NCBI RefSeq assembly: GCF_934643405.1
Contig: NZ_CAKUCL010000012.1
Location: 1 to 56,984, forward strand
From: an uncultured Actinoplanes sp.
Lineage (GTDB): Bacteria > Actinomycetota > Actinomycetes > Mycobacteriales > Micromonosporaceae
DNA: 56,984 bases
Direction of reading: 5' to 3'
Shown here: positions 42,198 through 51,894 of the stretch, in pieces
How positions within the stretch are numbered: the stretch's first letter is position 1
Layout: every line of letters begins with the position of its first letter
The notes under the pieces: model-generated
What the model saw: the letters and a program-made list of their open reading frames with translations, nothing else
Told to the model about the DNA's origin: nothing
Databases searched by the model: none
Program-made: the position numbers and the translations under genes

Positions 42198-44756
42198 TTA
42201 CTCAGCCGCGAGGTCCTTGGCGCGGGCCTTCAGCGCCCGCAGGATGCCGTCGCGGCCCTCGTTGACCAGGCGGCGCAGCGACGCCGGGTGCCCGTCACGG
42301 GCCAGCCACGCGTCGGTGAGCGCCACCGTGTCCTCGCTGATCTGGTAGACCGGGTAACCCAGCATCACGAACTCCTGGGCCGGCTCGCTGTCCGAACGGG
42401 CCCAGACGTCCGCGACCACCTCGAAGAACTTCTCCGCGTACGGCTTGGTCAGCTCGACCTGCTTGGCGCTCTGGAAGCCGGTGAGCAGCGAGCGGTTCAG
42501 CCAGTTCGGCAGGTCGCTGGTGCCGGTCAGCTCGGCCCACACCGCGGCTTTGTTCTCCGCGGTCGGGATCAGCGCCCGCGCGATCGCCGCCTCCCGCTCG
42601 CCGCTGGCCGTGCGGTCGGCGTTGAGCTCGTTCTCGATCTCGTCCCGGTCGGCCGCGCCCAGCGACGCCAGCGCCTGGAGCAGCTGCCAGCGCAGCTCGG
42701 TGTCGACGGTGAGGCCCTCCGGCACACCCTCGCCGGCCAGCCAGCCCCGCAGCACCGCCAGCTCGGCCTCGGTGCGCGCCGAGCTGATGAACGAGCGCGC
42801 CCAGCTCAGCTGCCAGCCGCTGCCCGGCGCCGCCGCGGCCAGCTGGGTGCGGGCCAGCTCGGCCAGCATCGACCAGCCGGTGGCCTGCCAGGCCGGGTCC
42901 GCGTACTGCGCGATCGCCGTCGCCGCCTGCCGCGCGGTCCAGGTGGTGAGGTTGATGTCGGTCTCCGCGGGCAGCCCCGAGCAGACCAGCGTCACGTAGT
43001 CGCGGGCGGCCAGCTCGGCGTCGCGCAGCATGTCCCACGCGGCGTTCCAGACCAGCGCCCGGGCCAGCGACGAGTCGAGCCCGCCGATGTGCCGGACCAC
43101 GACGGCCATCGAGGCCGGGTCCAGCCGCAGCTTCGTGTACGACAGGTCGTCGTCGTTGAGCAGCAGCACGTCGGCCGCCTTCACGCCGGCCAGCGCCGCG
43201 ATGTCGGTGCGCTCGCCGGTCACGTCCAGCTCGAGCAGGTCGCGGCGGACCAGCCGGTCGCCCTCGAGGTCGTAGAGGCCGACGCCGATGCGGTGGGTGC
43301 GCAGCGTCGGGTACGCCGCAGGGGCCTCCTGCTGCACCACGACGCTCGCGTACGTGCCGTCGTCCGCGATCTCGATGACCGGGCGCAGCGTGTTGACCTG
43401 GGCCGTCTCCAGCCACTGGGCGGCGAACTTGCGCAGCTCCCGGCCGGACGCGGTCTCCAGCTCGGTGAGCAGGTCGTCGAAGGTGGCGTTGCCCCACGCG
43501 TGCCGCTGGAAGTAAGCCCGCAGGCCGGTGACGAACGAGTCGAGACCCACGTAGGCCACCAGCTGCTTGATGACGCTGGCGCCCTTGGCGTACGTGATGC
43601 CGTCGAAGTTGACCTCCACGGCCTCGAGGTCGGGCATCTCGGTGTAGACGGGGTGGGTCGAGGACAACTGGTCCTGGCGGTAACCCCAGCTCTTGCGCAC
43701 GGACAGGAACGTCGTCCAGGCGTCGGTGAAGCGGGTCGCCTCGGCGTTGCACCAGTGGCTGGCCCACTCGGCGAACGACTCGTTCAGCCACAGGTCGTTC
43801 CACCAGCGCATGGTGACCAGGTCGCCGAACCACATGTGGGCGAGCTCGTGCAGGATCGTGTTCGCGCGCTGCTCGTACTCGAAGTCGGTGACCTGCGACC
43901 GGAAGATGTAGTGCGACTCGGCGTGGGTGACGCAGCCGAAGTTCTCCATCGCGCCGGCGTTGAAGTCGGGCACCCACAGCTGGTCGTACTTGGGCAGCGG
44001 GTACCGCACGCCGAACTGCCCGTGGAAGAAGTCGAAGCCCTGCTTGGTGATCAGGAACAGGTCGTCGGTGTCCATGTACCGGGCCATCGACGCCCGGCAG
44101 AACGCGCCCAGCGAGATGCCGTCGTGCTCGTCGCGCACCTCGTGGTACGGCCCGGCGCAGAGCGCGGTGATGTACGAGCTCATCCGCGGCGACGTCTGGA
44201 AGTGCACCGTCTTCGCGCCCGCGCCGGCCGGCTCCTCGCGCTCGACCGGCATGTTCGAGATGACCTTCCAGTGCGCCGGCACGGTCGCGTGCCAGGTGAA
44301 GACGCTCTTGAGGTCGGGCTGGTCGAAGCAGGCGTACACCCGCTGCGCGTCGGCCGTCTCGAACTGGCTGTAGAGGTAGATCTCCTTGTCCACCGGGTCC
44401 AGGCTGCGCTGCAGCCCCTGCCCGCTCGCCGAGTACGCGAAGTCCGCATCGACGATCAGCGTGTTCTCCGCCTCCAGCCCGGTCAGGGTCAGGCCCTTCT
44501 CGGCGGTGAAGCCGGTCAGGTCGATCGGCCGGCCGTTGAGCGTCGCCGTGCGCACCGTCTGCGCCGCGGTCTCGATGAAGGTCTCGGCGCCCGGCTCGCG
44601 GCTGGTGAAGGTGACCACCGTGGTGGAGCGGAAGGTGCCGTCCCCCGGATTTCCATGCCCGTCGGTCAGATCGAGGGTGATGTCGTATCCGGTGACCTCG
44701 AGCAGGCGGGCCCGCTCGGCAGCCTCCACCTGGGTCAGGTTACGAACTCCGGCCAC
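42198..44756 (-). CDS. pepN: Aminopeptidase N (M1 family)
   Basis: This is an 852-residue cytosolic zinc aminopeptidase. The exopeptidase signature GAMENFG begins near residue 268. The zinc site HELAH is at 303-307, with the third ligand Glu in NESFAEWASHW. An ERAP1-like C-terminal helical domain follows. The start is the second of two GTGs (44756), seven bases after GAGGAG, giving the typical MAGVRNLTQVEAAERARLLE. The 44762 GTG abuts the site. It removes N-terminal residues in peptide turnover. Confidence 0.97.
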   Translation of the reverse strand: MAGVRNLTQVEAAERARLLEVTGYDITLDLTDGHGNPGDGTFRSTTVVTFTSREPGAETFIETAAQTVRTATLNGRPIDLTGFTAEKGLTLTGLEAENTLIVDADFAYSASGQGLQRSLDPVDKEIYLYSQFETADAQRVYACFDQPDLKSVFTWHATVPAHWKVISNMPVEREEPAGAGAKTVHFQTSPRMSSYITALCAGPYHEVRDEHDGISLGAFCRASMARYMDTDDLFLITKQGFDFFHGQFGVRYPLPKYDQLWVPDFNAGAMENFGCVTHAESHYIFRSQVTDFEYEQRANTILHELAHMWFGDLVTMRWWNDLWLNESFAEWASHWCNAEATRFTDAWTTFLSVRKSWGYRQDQLSSTHPVYTEMPDLEAVEVNFDGITYAKGASVIKQLVAYVGLDSFVTGLRAYFQRHAWGNATFDDLLTELETASGRELRKFAAQWLETAQVNTLRPVIEIADDGTYASVVVQQEAPAAYPTLRTHRIGVGLYDLEGDRLVRRDLLELDVTGERTDIAALAGVKAADVLLLNDDDLSYTKLRLDPASMAVVVRHIGGLDSSLARALVWNAAWDMLRDAELAARDYVTLVCSGLPAETDINLTTWTARQAATAIAQYADPAWQATGWSMLAELARTQLAAAAPGSGWQLSWARSFISSARTEAELAVLRGWLAGEGVPEGLTVDTELRWQLLQALASLGAADRDEIENELNADRTASGEREAAIARALIPTAENKAAVWAELTGTSDLPNWLNRSLLTGFQSAKQVELTKPYAEKFFEVVADVWARSDSEPAQEFVMLGYPVYQISEDTVALTDAWLARDGHPASLRRLVNEGRDGILRALKARAKDLAAE

Positions 44757-44937
44757 AGTCACTCTCCTCTGAGCGCACGAGCATTTCCCTGCCCAGGGTA
44801 GGCGTCGGGCGCCCGGCGCGGCGCACCCGGCCGGGTTTGGCGGAGACCCGGCCGCGGATTGCCGCCGGACCCGCCCCCCGGGCGAGGGTCGATCGTTGCA
44901 CAGGGTGAGATACACCTCATCAACACGGAGGCGGACC

Positions 44938-45150
44938 ATGGCCGATCACGAGGCGGTCGCATCGTCCACGATCGCCGTCCACCGCGGCACGTGGACCGAC
45001 CTGCCGCCCGAGCTCGCCGTGATGGTCGCGCCCCCGATCACGGTCTCGGCGGCCCCGGTGGAGCGCCCGGTGGGCACGTGGCGAAAAGCACAGTTAGCCC
45101 GGTCACGCGGGAACATGCCCGTCGCGAAGCACCGGCGCGCGGCCCGGTAA
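44938..45150 (+). CDS. Small hypothetical protein
   Basis: This is a 70-residue protein with GGAGG six bases before the ATG (44927-44931). It reads MADHEAVASSTIAVHRGTWT, is Val/Pro-rich in the middle and ends in a basic tail (AKHRRAAR). It diverges from pepN and lies 10 bases upstream of the DUF1015 gene. The well-placed ribosome binding site is the main support; I do not recognise it. Confidence 0.5.
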   Translation: MADHEAVASSTIAVHRGTWTDLPPELAVMVAPPITVSAAPVERPVGTWRKAQLARSRGNMPVAKHRRAAR

Positions 45151-45160
45151 GTTGCGCCAC

Positions 45161-46357
45161 ATGACGGTCGTGCATCCGATCAGCCGTGCCTGGATCACCA
45201 CGGGCGGAACCGGCGCTCAGAATTACGACGAGTTCGCCGACGACGCCGAGATCACCGCGATCATCGCGGACAACCCGCACAGCGCCCTGGCCGTCGAGAT
45301 GCCGCACCTGGCGCCGGACTCGGTCGGCAAGTCGTTCACCGAGGCGCTGCCCGACGCGGTGGCCCGCCTGGCGTTCGAGCGGGCCGAGGGCGGTTACCGC
45401 CCGGCCGAACAGGTCGTGGTGTTGTACCGCATCACGGCGCCGGGAGAACCCGCGGCGTACGGACTCTGGAGCATGGTCGACACCGACCAGATCTCCACCA
45501 GCGCCGACGAACCGGGCCTGGTGATCCGCAACGAGGACGTGTTCATCGCCAAGGTGCGCGAGCGAGTGGCGCTGGCCGACGCGCTCGGGACGCTGCTGTC
45601 GCCGGTGCTGCTGCTCCAGACCGGCAAGGGCGACGAGCTGCACGCCGCGCTCGCCGCGGCGACCGAGGCGGCCGGCGAGCCGGAGGCGACCGACGTGGAC
45701 CAGACCGGCCGCACCCACGCGCTGTGGGTGGTCGGGCCGGGCCCGCTGCAGGACGAGCTGACCGCGCTGGCCGGCGGCGGCGAGCTGGTCGTGGCCGACG
45801 GGAACCACCGCAGCCTGGCCGCGCAGACCGGTGGGCTCCCGCGCTTCCTCGCCGTGGTGACCACGCCCGCGTCGGTCGCCATCCAGCCGTACAACCGTCT
45901 GGTCAGCGAGCTGCCGATGCCGATCGAGGACTTCCTGGCCCGGTTGCGCGCGGCCGGCGCGACGGTCACCGAGGTGCCGCGCCCGGCGCGCATCCCGGCC
46001 AAGGGCACCATCGAGGTGTACGCCGCGGGCCGCACCTTCACGCTGGGCCTGCCCGTCGACCCGCAGCTGGACCGGGTGGACAACCTGGACCACGCGCTGG
46101 TCGAGCGGGTGCTGCTGCGCGACGCCCTGGGCCTGGACCCGGGCGACAAGCGGATCTCCTACATCGGCGGCGACTACCCGGCCGAGTGGCTGCGCGGCGA
46201 GGTCGACGCGGGCCGCTCCGACCTGGCCGTGCTGATCGCGCCGGTGACCGTCGACGACTTCGTGACGGTGAACCTCGAGCGGCACAGGCTGCCGCGCAAG
46301 AGCACCTGGTTCACCCCGAAGGCCCGCGGCGGGCTGGTCCTGGCCCAGCTCGGCTGA
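45161..46357 (+). CDS. DUF1015-family protein
   Basis: This is a 398-residue soluble protein. DUF1015 features are NYDEFADDAEITAIIADNPH, VVLYRITAPGEPAAYGLWSM, the conserved VVADGNHRSLAAQ core and RHRLPRKSTWFTPKARGGLV at the C-terminus. The DGNHR motif suggests a phosphate- or kinase-like active site, but no reaction is established for the family. Some relatives are linked to serine or sugar metabolism. The stop overlaps the next gene as TGATG, indicating coupling. Confidence 0.9.
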   Translation: MTVVHPISRAWITTGGTGAQNYDEFADDAEITAIIADNPHSALAVEMPHLAPDSVGKSFTEALPDAVARLAFERAEGGYRPAEQVVVLYRITAPGEPAAYGLWSMVDTDQISTSADEPGLVIRNEDVFIAKVRERVALADALGTLLSPVLLLQTGKGDELHAALAAATEAAGEPEATDVDQTGRTHALWVVGPGPLQDELTALAGGGELVVADGNHRSLAAQTGGLPRFLAVVTTPASVAIQPYNRLVSELPMPIEDFLARLRAAGATVTEVPRPARIPAKGTIEVYAAGRTFTLGLPVDPQLDRVDNLDHALVERVLLRDALGLDPGDKRISYIGGDYPAEWLRGEVDAGRSDLAVLIAPVTVDDFVTVNLERHRLPRKSTWFTPKARGGLVLAQLG

Positions 46358-47265
46358 TGCTGAACCCGCAGGTCACCGCGGCGGCCGCCCTCCGGGCGCG
46401 GGTGCCGGCCGAGGTGACGGACCCCTATCAGCAGCTGCTCTTCATCCGCCGGGCGATGGAGGACGCGGTCGACGCCGAGTGCGGTCCGGCGATCCCGTTG
46501 CCGGTCGTGGTCGACGTGGACGCGGATGGTGTGCCGTGCCGGCTCTACGCGAGCCGTACGGACGCTCCGGTCTTCGTCTATCTGCACGGCGGCGGGTGGG
46601 CGTACGGGAGCATCGAGACCGTCGACCGGGTCTGCCGGCGCATCGCCGACCGGTCCGGCTGCGCGGTGCTCTCGGTGGGATACCGGCTGGCCCCCGAGCA
46701 TGTCTTCCCGGCCGCTCTGGAAGACGCGGAGACCGTGCTGGCGTACGTCCGCAAGGAGGCGGCCGGGCTGGGCGTCGACGCGACCCGGCTGGCGATCGGC
46801 GGGGACAGCGCGGGCGGGCAGCTGGCCACGGTGGTGGCGCGCCGCCAGCGGGATGCCGCGACGCCGCTCGACCACCAGGTACTGATCTACCCGATGATCG
46901 ATCCGCTGACGGCTTCCGAGTCGTTCGACAAGGTGGGTGCGTACGGGCTGGATCGCGCCTCGGCGAAGCTGGCCTGGGAGACCTTCGTGCCGGATCCCCG
47001 GGCGCGCCTCGGCCCGGACGTGGCGCCGCTCGCCGCGGACCTGGCCGGGATGCCGCCCACACTGGTGATCACCGCGGAGTACGACGCGCTGCGCGACGAG
47101 GGCGCCGACTACGCCGACGCGTTGATCGCCGCGGGCGTCCCGGTGGTGCACACGCGCTACATGGGGGTGAATCACGGCTTCGCCCGCAAGCTCGCTGTGA
47201 TCGACGCCGCCCGCGCCGCGACCGATCAAGTGGCGTCTGTCCTGCGCGCGAGTTTGACCTTCTGA
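46357..47265 (+). CDS. Alpha/beta hydrolase fold-3 esterase (HSL/GDXG family)
   Basis: This is a 302-residue esterase. The oxyanion motif is VYLHGGGWAYGSIE, the GDXG nucleophile is GGDSAGGQLATVV, the acid lies in YDALRDEGADYAD, and catalytic His is in GVNHGF. RLAPEHVFPAALED is the usual lid-proximal motif. These enzymes hydrolyse short-chain acyl esters or lactones in the cytoplasm. The ATG overlaps the DUF1015 stop, and rpiB follows 12 bases later, so the three may form one operon. Confidence 0.9.
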   Translation: MLNPQVTAAAALRARVPAEVTDPYQQLLFIRRAMEDAVDAECGPAIPLPVVVDVDADGVPCRLYASRTDAPVFVYLHGGGWAYGSIETVDRVCRRIADRSGCAVLSVGYRLAPEHVFPAALEDAETVLAYVRKEAAGLGVDATRLAIGGDSAGGQLATVVARRQRDAATPLDHQVLIYPMIDPLTASESFDKVGAYGLDRASAKLAWETFVPDPRARLGPDVAPLAADLAGMPPTLVITAEYDALRDEGADYADALIAAGVPVVHTRYMGVNHGFARKLAVIDAARAATDQVASVLRASLTF

Positions 47266-47277
47266 CAGACTTTGGAC

Positions 47278-47747
<470 letters not shown>

Positions 47748-47751
<4 letters not shown>

Positions 47752-48098
47752 TTGACCCGCTTCGGGAGGTCTTCTCTCGGTTGCCAGTTGCGGCGGACGA
47801 TCGTCAGGTTCCGGTCGGCGTCGGCCAGGTCCTCGTCGGTGGGGCGGGCGGCATCCCGGGCGCGCAGCGCCGCACCCACGCTGACCTGCGACGATCCGGA
47901 GCCGACCAGGCCGCGCAGGCCCCGCTCGGCCTCGCGGTCCTCGGTACCGCCGCCCCCGGCCCCGGAAGTCGGGCGGCGGGCCGGCGCGGGCCGTGGCGGC
48001 CGGACGACCGCCTCCTCGTCGGGTGCCGGCACGGCGGACGGGGCCGGCGACGAGGCGGAGGGACGCAGGCGGCGGCGTCGCCGTTCGGGCTCACCCAT
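47748..48098 (-). CDS. Small hypothetical protein, Arg/Pro-rich
   Basis: This is a 116-residue protein from ATG 48098. It is disordered in its first two thirds (MGEPERRRRRLRPSASSPAP). The end is more structured, with VSVGAALRARDAARPTDEDL and NLTIVRRNWQPREDLPKRVN. The conserved-looking C-terminus suggests a real gene of a type seen beside rpiB in actinobacteria. The start lacks a strong ribosome binding site. Function is unknown. Confidence 0.6.
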
Positions 48099-48126
48099 GT
48101 CGCCGACCGTACCGCCGCCCGCCCGC

Positions 48127-49347
48127 TCAGAACACCTCGATCGGGTTCGGCTGCCGATGCCAGCCGAACGCCACCGACGGCAGATTGTCGCTGAGCTGCC
48201 GGATCCGGCCGGCGGCGGCGAGGGCGGCGAGCGAGGTCCCGCCCAGGTACGCCGCACCCAGCTCGGCGATCGAACAGGCGAAGTCGGCCGGGTCGTCGGT
48301 GCGGGTGCAGGTGACCTTGCCGGGGCCGCCGGACAGCCGCCAGCGCCCGTCGTTGGCCCCGATCAGGGGATCCGTCACCTCGATCACCACGTCCAGCGGC
48401 GTGGTGTACTGCCGGGCCTCCAGGGCGGCCGGCAGATCGACGATCCGGACGAACAGCGCGTCCGCGGTCGCCATGCCGAGACGTCGGGGCTCGTCGACCA
48501 GGTACTGCAGCGGCTCGTCGAGCGCGCCCATGTCGTACGTGAGCCACCGGGTCAGGTCGATGCCGAGCAGGAACTGCCAGAGCTGCGCGTACGTCCGTGG
48601 ATCCGTCGCGACGACCTCCCGCACCTGGACCTGGCCGTCCGGGCCGTGCTCGTTCCAGCGTTCCTTGACCCGCCACACCGCGTACCCGATCGGGCCGTCG
48701 TCGCCGTCGACCACCACAGCCCGCCGCTCGGTCGCGCCGCGCCGGCGTGACTCGACGTCCGCGAACACGTAGTTCCACGCATAGTCCGGACGACTCGACC
48801 AGCCGACCCGCTCGGCCCGCACACTCTCGTGCACCCGCTTGAGGTCGTCGAGCGCCTCCATCGGCTGCACGAGGCGCAACCGGCCGGCGGGCGGGCCGGG
48901 CGGGGTCAGCCGGACCTCCCGCGACATCACGTCGAAGCGCAGCCGCGGACCGGCGCCGCCGTACCCGAACCGCGGGTAGATCTTGGTTTCGCTGGCCCAG
49001 AGGACCGCGAGCGGCTCACGACCCGCCTCGGCGATCTCGCGAAGCTGCCGGTGCATCATCGCGGTCAGGATGCCGCGGCGGCGGTGTGTCGGCGCCACTC
49101 CGACGCCGGTGACATGCGCGGCCGGAACGACCGCGCCGGGCACACTCAGGTCGCGGGTCTGAGCGGTCGCGTGGCCCACGATCCGGCCCTCGTCGTCGGC
49201 GACCGTCGAGCGCTCCACCTCGGTGATCGAGATCTCCAGGGCGCGCAGCTCATCGGTCATCGTGTCGTGGAAGACGAAGCCCATGAGGTCGGCGATGGCG
49301 TCCAGGTCGGCGGCGACCGCCGGGCGCAGTGATACGGAGGGGTCCAT
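48127..49347 (-). CDS. eis: Eis-like GNAT N-acetyltransferase
   Basis: This is a 406-residue protein with the Eis architecture: an N-terminal GNAT domain with acetyl-CoA loop VTGVGVAPTHRRRGILTAMM near residue 85, a second GNAT-like domain, and a C-terminal sterol-carrier-like domain. WASETKIYPRFGYGGAGPRL is typical. The chain ends in Phe, whose carboxylate is catalytic in M. tuberculosis Eis. Such enzymes acetylate multiple amines of aminoglycosides or other substrates. The true substrate here is unknown. Confidence 0.88.
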   Translation of the reverse strand: MDPSVSLRPAVAADLDAIADLMGFVFHDTMTDELRALEISITEVERSTVADDEGRIVGHATAQTRDLSVPGAVVPAAHVTGVGVAPTHRRRGILTAMMHRQLREIAEAGREPLAVLWASETKIYPRFGYGGAGPRLRFDVMSREVRLTPPGPPAGRLRLVQPMEALDDLKRVHESVRAERVGWSSRPDYAWNYVFADVESRRRGATERRAVVVDGDDGPIGYAVWRVKERWNEHGPDGQVQVREVVATDPRTYAQLWQFLLGIDLTRWLTYDMGALDEPLQYLVDEPRRLGMATADALFVRIVDLPAALEARQYTTPLDVVIEVTDPLIGANDGRWRLSGGPGKVTCTRTDDPADFACSIAELGAAYLGGTSLAALAAAGRIRQLSDNLPSVAFGWHRQPNPIEVF

Positions 49348-49445
49348 GAAGTCTGTGTAGCGGACTCCGGCCGTGACAGCGAACGATTTGCGGGCTCGCT
49401 ACTCTCGATGGCGGGGCCGGGGTCACCAAGCCGGGAGGGGACAAG

Positions 49446-50093
49446 ATGCCGGAGCAACCGCATTGGTATGAGCGGACGCTCGACATGCCGCCGCAGGACC
49501 CGTGGGCCGAGGAGCCGACGGCACGATCCACACCGGCTCCGGCCGCGCCGGCTCCGCACGCGCCGTCCGCGCCGGCTCCGCACGCGCCGTCCGCGCCGGC
49601 TCCGGCCGCGCCGTTCGGCGGGCAGCCGCCGGCGGCCTATTCGCCGTACAGCCGGGGTCGTGCCCAGGTCGCGCCGCGCGCTCAGGAACGGCACACCGCC
49701 GAGCACGAGCCCACCGGCACCGGCTGGCCCGGCGCCGAGCTGCCCGCCGCGCGCGGGATGAGCTGGCGGTGGAGCGAGCTGCGCCGCGGCGGCGAGTGGA
49801 CCAGCGCGGCGGTGCTGTTCGCCTTCGTCTGCTGGGGCATCTGGGCGATCTCCGAGGGCGGTTCCCTCGGCACGCCGTCGATCGTCTTCATCGTCAGCCT
49901 GATCGTCGCGGTCGGCGTCTTCTGCCTGGCCCGGGTCGTCGGCTACCTGGTGATCGAGCGCCAGCTGGGCCGCGTGCGGCGCACCGCCCGCGGCTCGCAC
50001 CTGGTGACCGCCCTGTTCCTGGCCGGCGTCGGCATCGCCCACCTGCGCATGACCGGCTGGGTGATGGACGCCTGGAACTGGGTCTTCAGCTGA
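49446..50093 (+). CDS. Hypothetical membrane protein with Ala/Pro repeat leader
   Basis: This is a 215-residue protein; GGGAGGGG lies upstream of the ATG. Residues about 25-55 are Ala/Pro-rich and contain an exact 24-base duplication (APAPHAPS twice, DNA 49547-49594) plus a third partial copy. Helices follow near 119-135 (SAAVLFAFVCWGIWAI), 143-166 (SIVFIVSLIVAVGVFCLARV) and 187-200. There is an acidic-aromatic start (MPEQPHWYERTLDMPPQDPW). I do not recognise the family. Confidence 0.75.
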   Translation: MPEQPHWYERTLDMPPQDPWAEEPTARSTPAPAAPAPHAPSAPAPHAPSAPAPAAPFGGQPPAAYSPYSRGRAQVAPRAQERHTAEHEPTGTGWPGAELPAARGMSWRWSELRRGGEWTSAAVLFAFVCWGIWAISEGGSLGTPSIVFIVSLIVAVGVFCLARVVGYLVIERQLGRVRRTARGSHLVTALFLAGVGIAHLRMTGWVMDAWNWVFS

Positions 50094-50300
50094 CCGGTTC
50101 GCCGCCGGCCTTCGCGGTCGTGCACATCACGTCGTCGCCGGCGAGGCGGGCGTAGGCCGGGGCCATCTCGGCGGGCCGACCGGCCCGCCGATCCGGTGTC
50201 GCCGGCTGCTCACGCCGTACGCTCCCGGGCGATCGCCACCGCCCGCCCGACGCCGGATTCCCGGGTCCGTTCGGGAAGCGTGGACATCTCTCGAATGGGA

Positions 50301-51209
50301 ATGACCGCGCACATGATCGAACCCCGGGTTGGCATCGTCATGATCACTTGGCAGCGGCGGGAGGAGGCGCTGGGCGCTGTCCGGCGTCTGCTGGAACTGC
50401 CCGAACGGCCGCCCGTCGTGGTCGTCGACAACGGCTCGACCGACGGCACCGCCGATGCGATCCGGGCGGCCCACCCGAGCGTCGAGGTGATCGCCCTGGA
50501 CGCCAATCTGGGCGCGGTCGGCCGCAACATCGGGGTGAGACATTTGCGTACGCCGTACATAGCGTTCTGCGACGACGACACCTGGTGGGAGCCCGGTTCG
50601 CTGGCCCGCGCCGCCGACGTCCTCGACTCCCATCCGCGGCTCGGCCTGGTCAACGCCCGCATCGTGGTCGAGCCGGCCGGCACTGACGACCCGATCGTGG
50701 ACGAGCTGCGGGAATCGCCGGTGATCGGCCCCGACTGGCTGCCCGGTCCCGCGCTGGGCAGCTTCCTGGCCGGCGCCTCGATGGTCCGCCGGCAGGCGTT
50801 CGACGAGGCCGGTGGCTTCGACCGGCGGCTGCGGCTGGGCGGCGAGGAGGAGTTGCTGGCCACTGACCTGATCGGCGCCGGCTGGGAGATCTGCTACCTG
50901 GAGGACGTGGTGGTGCACCATCACGCCTCGCCGGCCCGCGACGCCACCGGCCGGCGGCGCGAGGGCCTGCGCAACACGTTGTGGTTCACCTGGCTACGGC
51001 GGCCGGCCCGCCCGGCGCTGCGCCGCACCCTGTTCCTGGCGCTGACCGTCCCGCGGGACCGCACCTCGGCGCTGGCCTTCTGGGACGCGGCGCGTGGCCT
51101 GCCGTGGCTGGTGCGCAACCGGCGCCCACGGCCACCGCAGGTCGAACGGCGTCTGTCCGCTCTGGACGAGGCGCAGCGCCGATCGGTCGCCCGCCGTTAC
51201 ATCGGGTGA
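50301..51209 (+). CDS. Glycosyltransferase family 2
   Basis: This is a 302-residue GT-A enzyme. VGIVMITWQRREEALGAVRR begins the fold, VVVDNGSTDGTADAI binds the nucleotide, and IAFCDDDTWWEPGSL is the DxD metal motif. FLAGASMVRRQAFDEAGGFD and GGEEELLATDL complete the acceptor side. Starts at 50295, 50301 and 50313 are possible; 50301 is chosen by position relative to the fold. There is no signal peptide. The sugar and acceptor are unknown, and no cell-wall cluster is adjacent. Confidence 0.88.
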   Translation: MTAHMIEPRVGIVMITWQRREEALGAVRRLLELPERPPVVVVDNGSTDGTADAIRAAHPSVEVIALDANLGAVGRNIGVRHLRTPYIAFCDDDTWWEPGSLARAADVLDSHPRLGLVNARIVVEPAGTDDPIVDELRESPVIGPDWLPGPALGSFLAGASMVRRQAFDEAGGFDRRLRLGGEEELLATDLIGAGWEICYLEDVVVHHHASPARDATGRRREGLRNTLWFTWLRRPARPALRRTLFLALTVPRDRTSALAFWDAARGLPWLVRNRRPRPPQVERRLSALDEAQRRSVARRYIG

Positions 51210-51301
51210 TCGTCTTTTCCGTCGCGGTCCTTGCCGCCCAGCAGTGCAACGACGACCATCACGATGCCGATCACGATGAGTGAACCCCATAGGACAGTCA
51301 C
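51197..51301 (-). CDS. 34-residue single-pass membrane microprotein (candidate)
   Basis: From GTG 51301 a short frame encodes a helix (VLWGSLIVIGIVMVVVALLG) followed by a charged tail (GKDRDGKDDHPM). The hydrophobic run ending in a basic-acidic tail is unlikely to be random and fits small actinobacterial membrane proteins. It overlaps the end of the convergent glycosyltransferase gene by 13 bases. No clear ribosome binding site is visible, so confidence is moderate. Confidence 0.45.
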   Translation of the reverse strand: MTVLWGSLIVIGIVMVVVALLGGKDRDGKDDHPM

Positions 51302-51369
51302 GGCCGGAGACTAACCGTCCCCGGCCGGCCGGCCCAGCCCCCGTTCGGGCCGGACCGGCCGCCCGCTTC

Positions 51370-51894
51370 TCACTCGCCGAACGTCCTGCCCGTCTCCAGC
51401 AGGGTCTTGAGGTCGCTGAGGACCCAGGACCAGCCGCCGCCCGCACCGGCTTCGTCGATGCCGGACACCGCCGACGCGGTCGCCGGCGCGCCGGTCAGCT
51501 CGTGGGTGACCGTCAGCTTGCAGACGCCCGGCTGGTTCGGCGTCTCCTCGATCTCGTAGGTCAGCGTCGTGAACGGCTCGGCGGCGGTGCGCGGGTCCAT
51601 CAGCAGCCGCCAGGTCTGCACCAGCCGTCGCGGCGGTTCCGCCTCGATGACCTCGCCGTCCCCGATGGTGTCCGGCACCTCGAAGCCGTTGGCCCGGGCG
51701 TAGTCCTTCATGCCCTGGTTCGCCTCCGCGTGGAACGAACCGCCCGGCTTGAGGTCGAAGAAGCTCGGCGCGCCGTACCCGTACCGCTTGTTCCACTCGG
51801 GGTCGACGATCGCCTCCCAGATCCGCTCCGCGCTCGCCTTGATCCAGACGCGGTAGACCTGCACGGTGGCGGCGGTGGTCGTATCAGTGCTCAT
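51370..51894 (-). CDS. SRPBCC/AHSA1-domain protein
   Basis: This is a 174-residue START-like fold. The N-terminal strand and helix are VYRVWIKASAERIWEAIVDP, then EVIEAEPPRRLVQTWR, TTLTYEIEETPNQPGVCKLT and a C-terminal helix GGWSWVLSDLKTLLETGR. The family binds hydrophobic ligands or acts as a toxin- or stress-related aromatase-like protein. The ATG overlaps the upstream ArsR stop as ATGA. This ArsR-SRPBCC pair is a recurrent bacterial module in which the regulator controls the binding protein. Confidence 0.9.
   Translation of the reverse strand: MSTDTTTAATVQVYRVWIKASAERIWEAIVDPEWNKRYGYGAPSFFDLKPGGSFHAEANQGMKDYARANGFEVPDTIGDGEVIEAEPPRRLVQTWRLLMDPRTAAEPFTTLTYEIEETPNQPGVCKLTVTHELTGAPATASAVSGIDEAGAGGGWSWVLSDLKTLLETGRTFGE

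Noticed and set aside
42288..44801. 837-codon open frame antisense to pepN
   Set aside because: The pepN frame has full M1 motifs; the antisense frame is low-complexity and results from third-position GC bias.
50086..50166. 26-codon minus-strand frame (MAPAYARLAGDDVMCTTAKA) before the glycosyltransferase
   Set aside because: It is too short to judge, has no ribosome binding site and starts and stops inside GC-rich spacer; it may be a relic.
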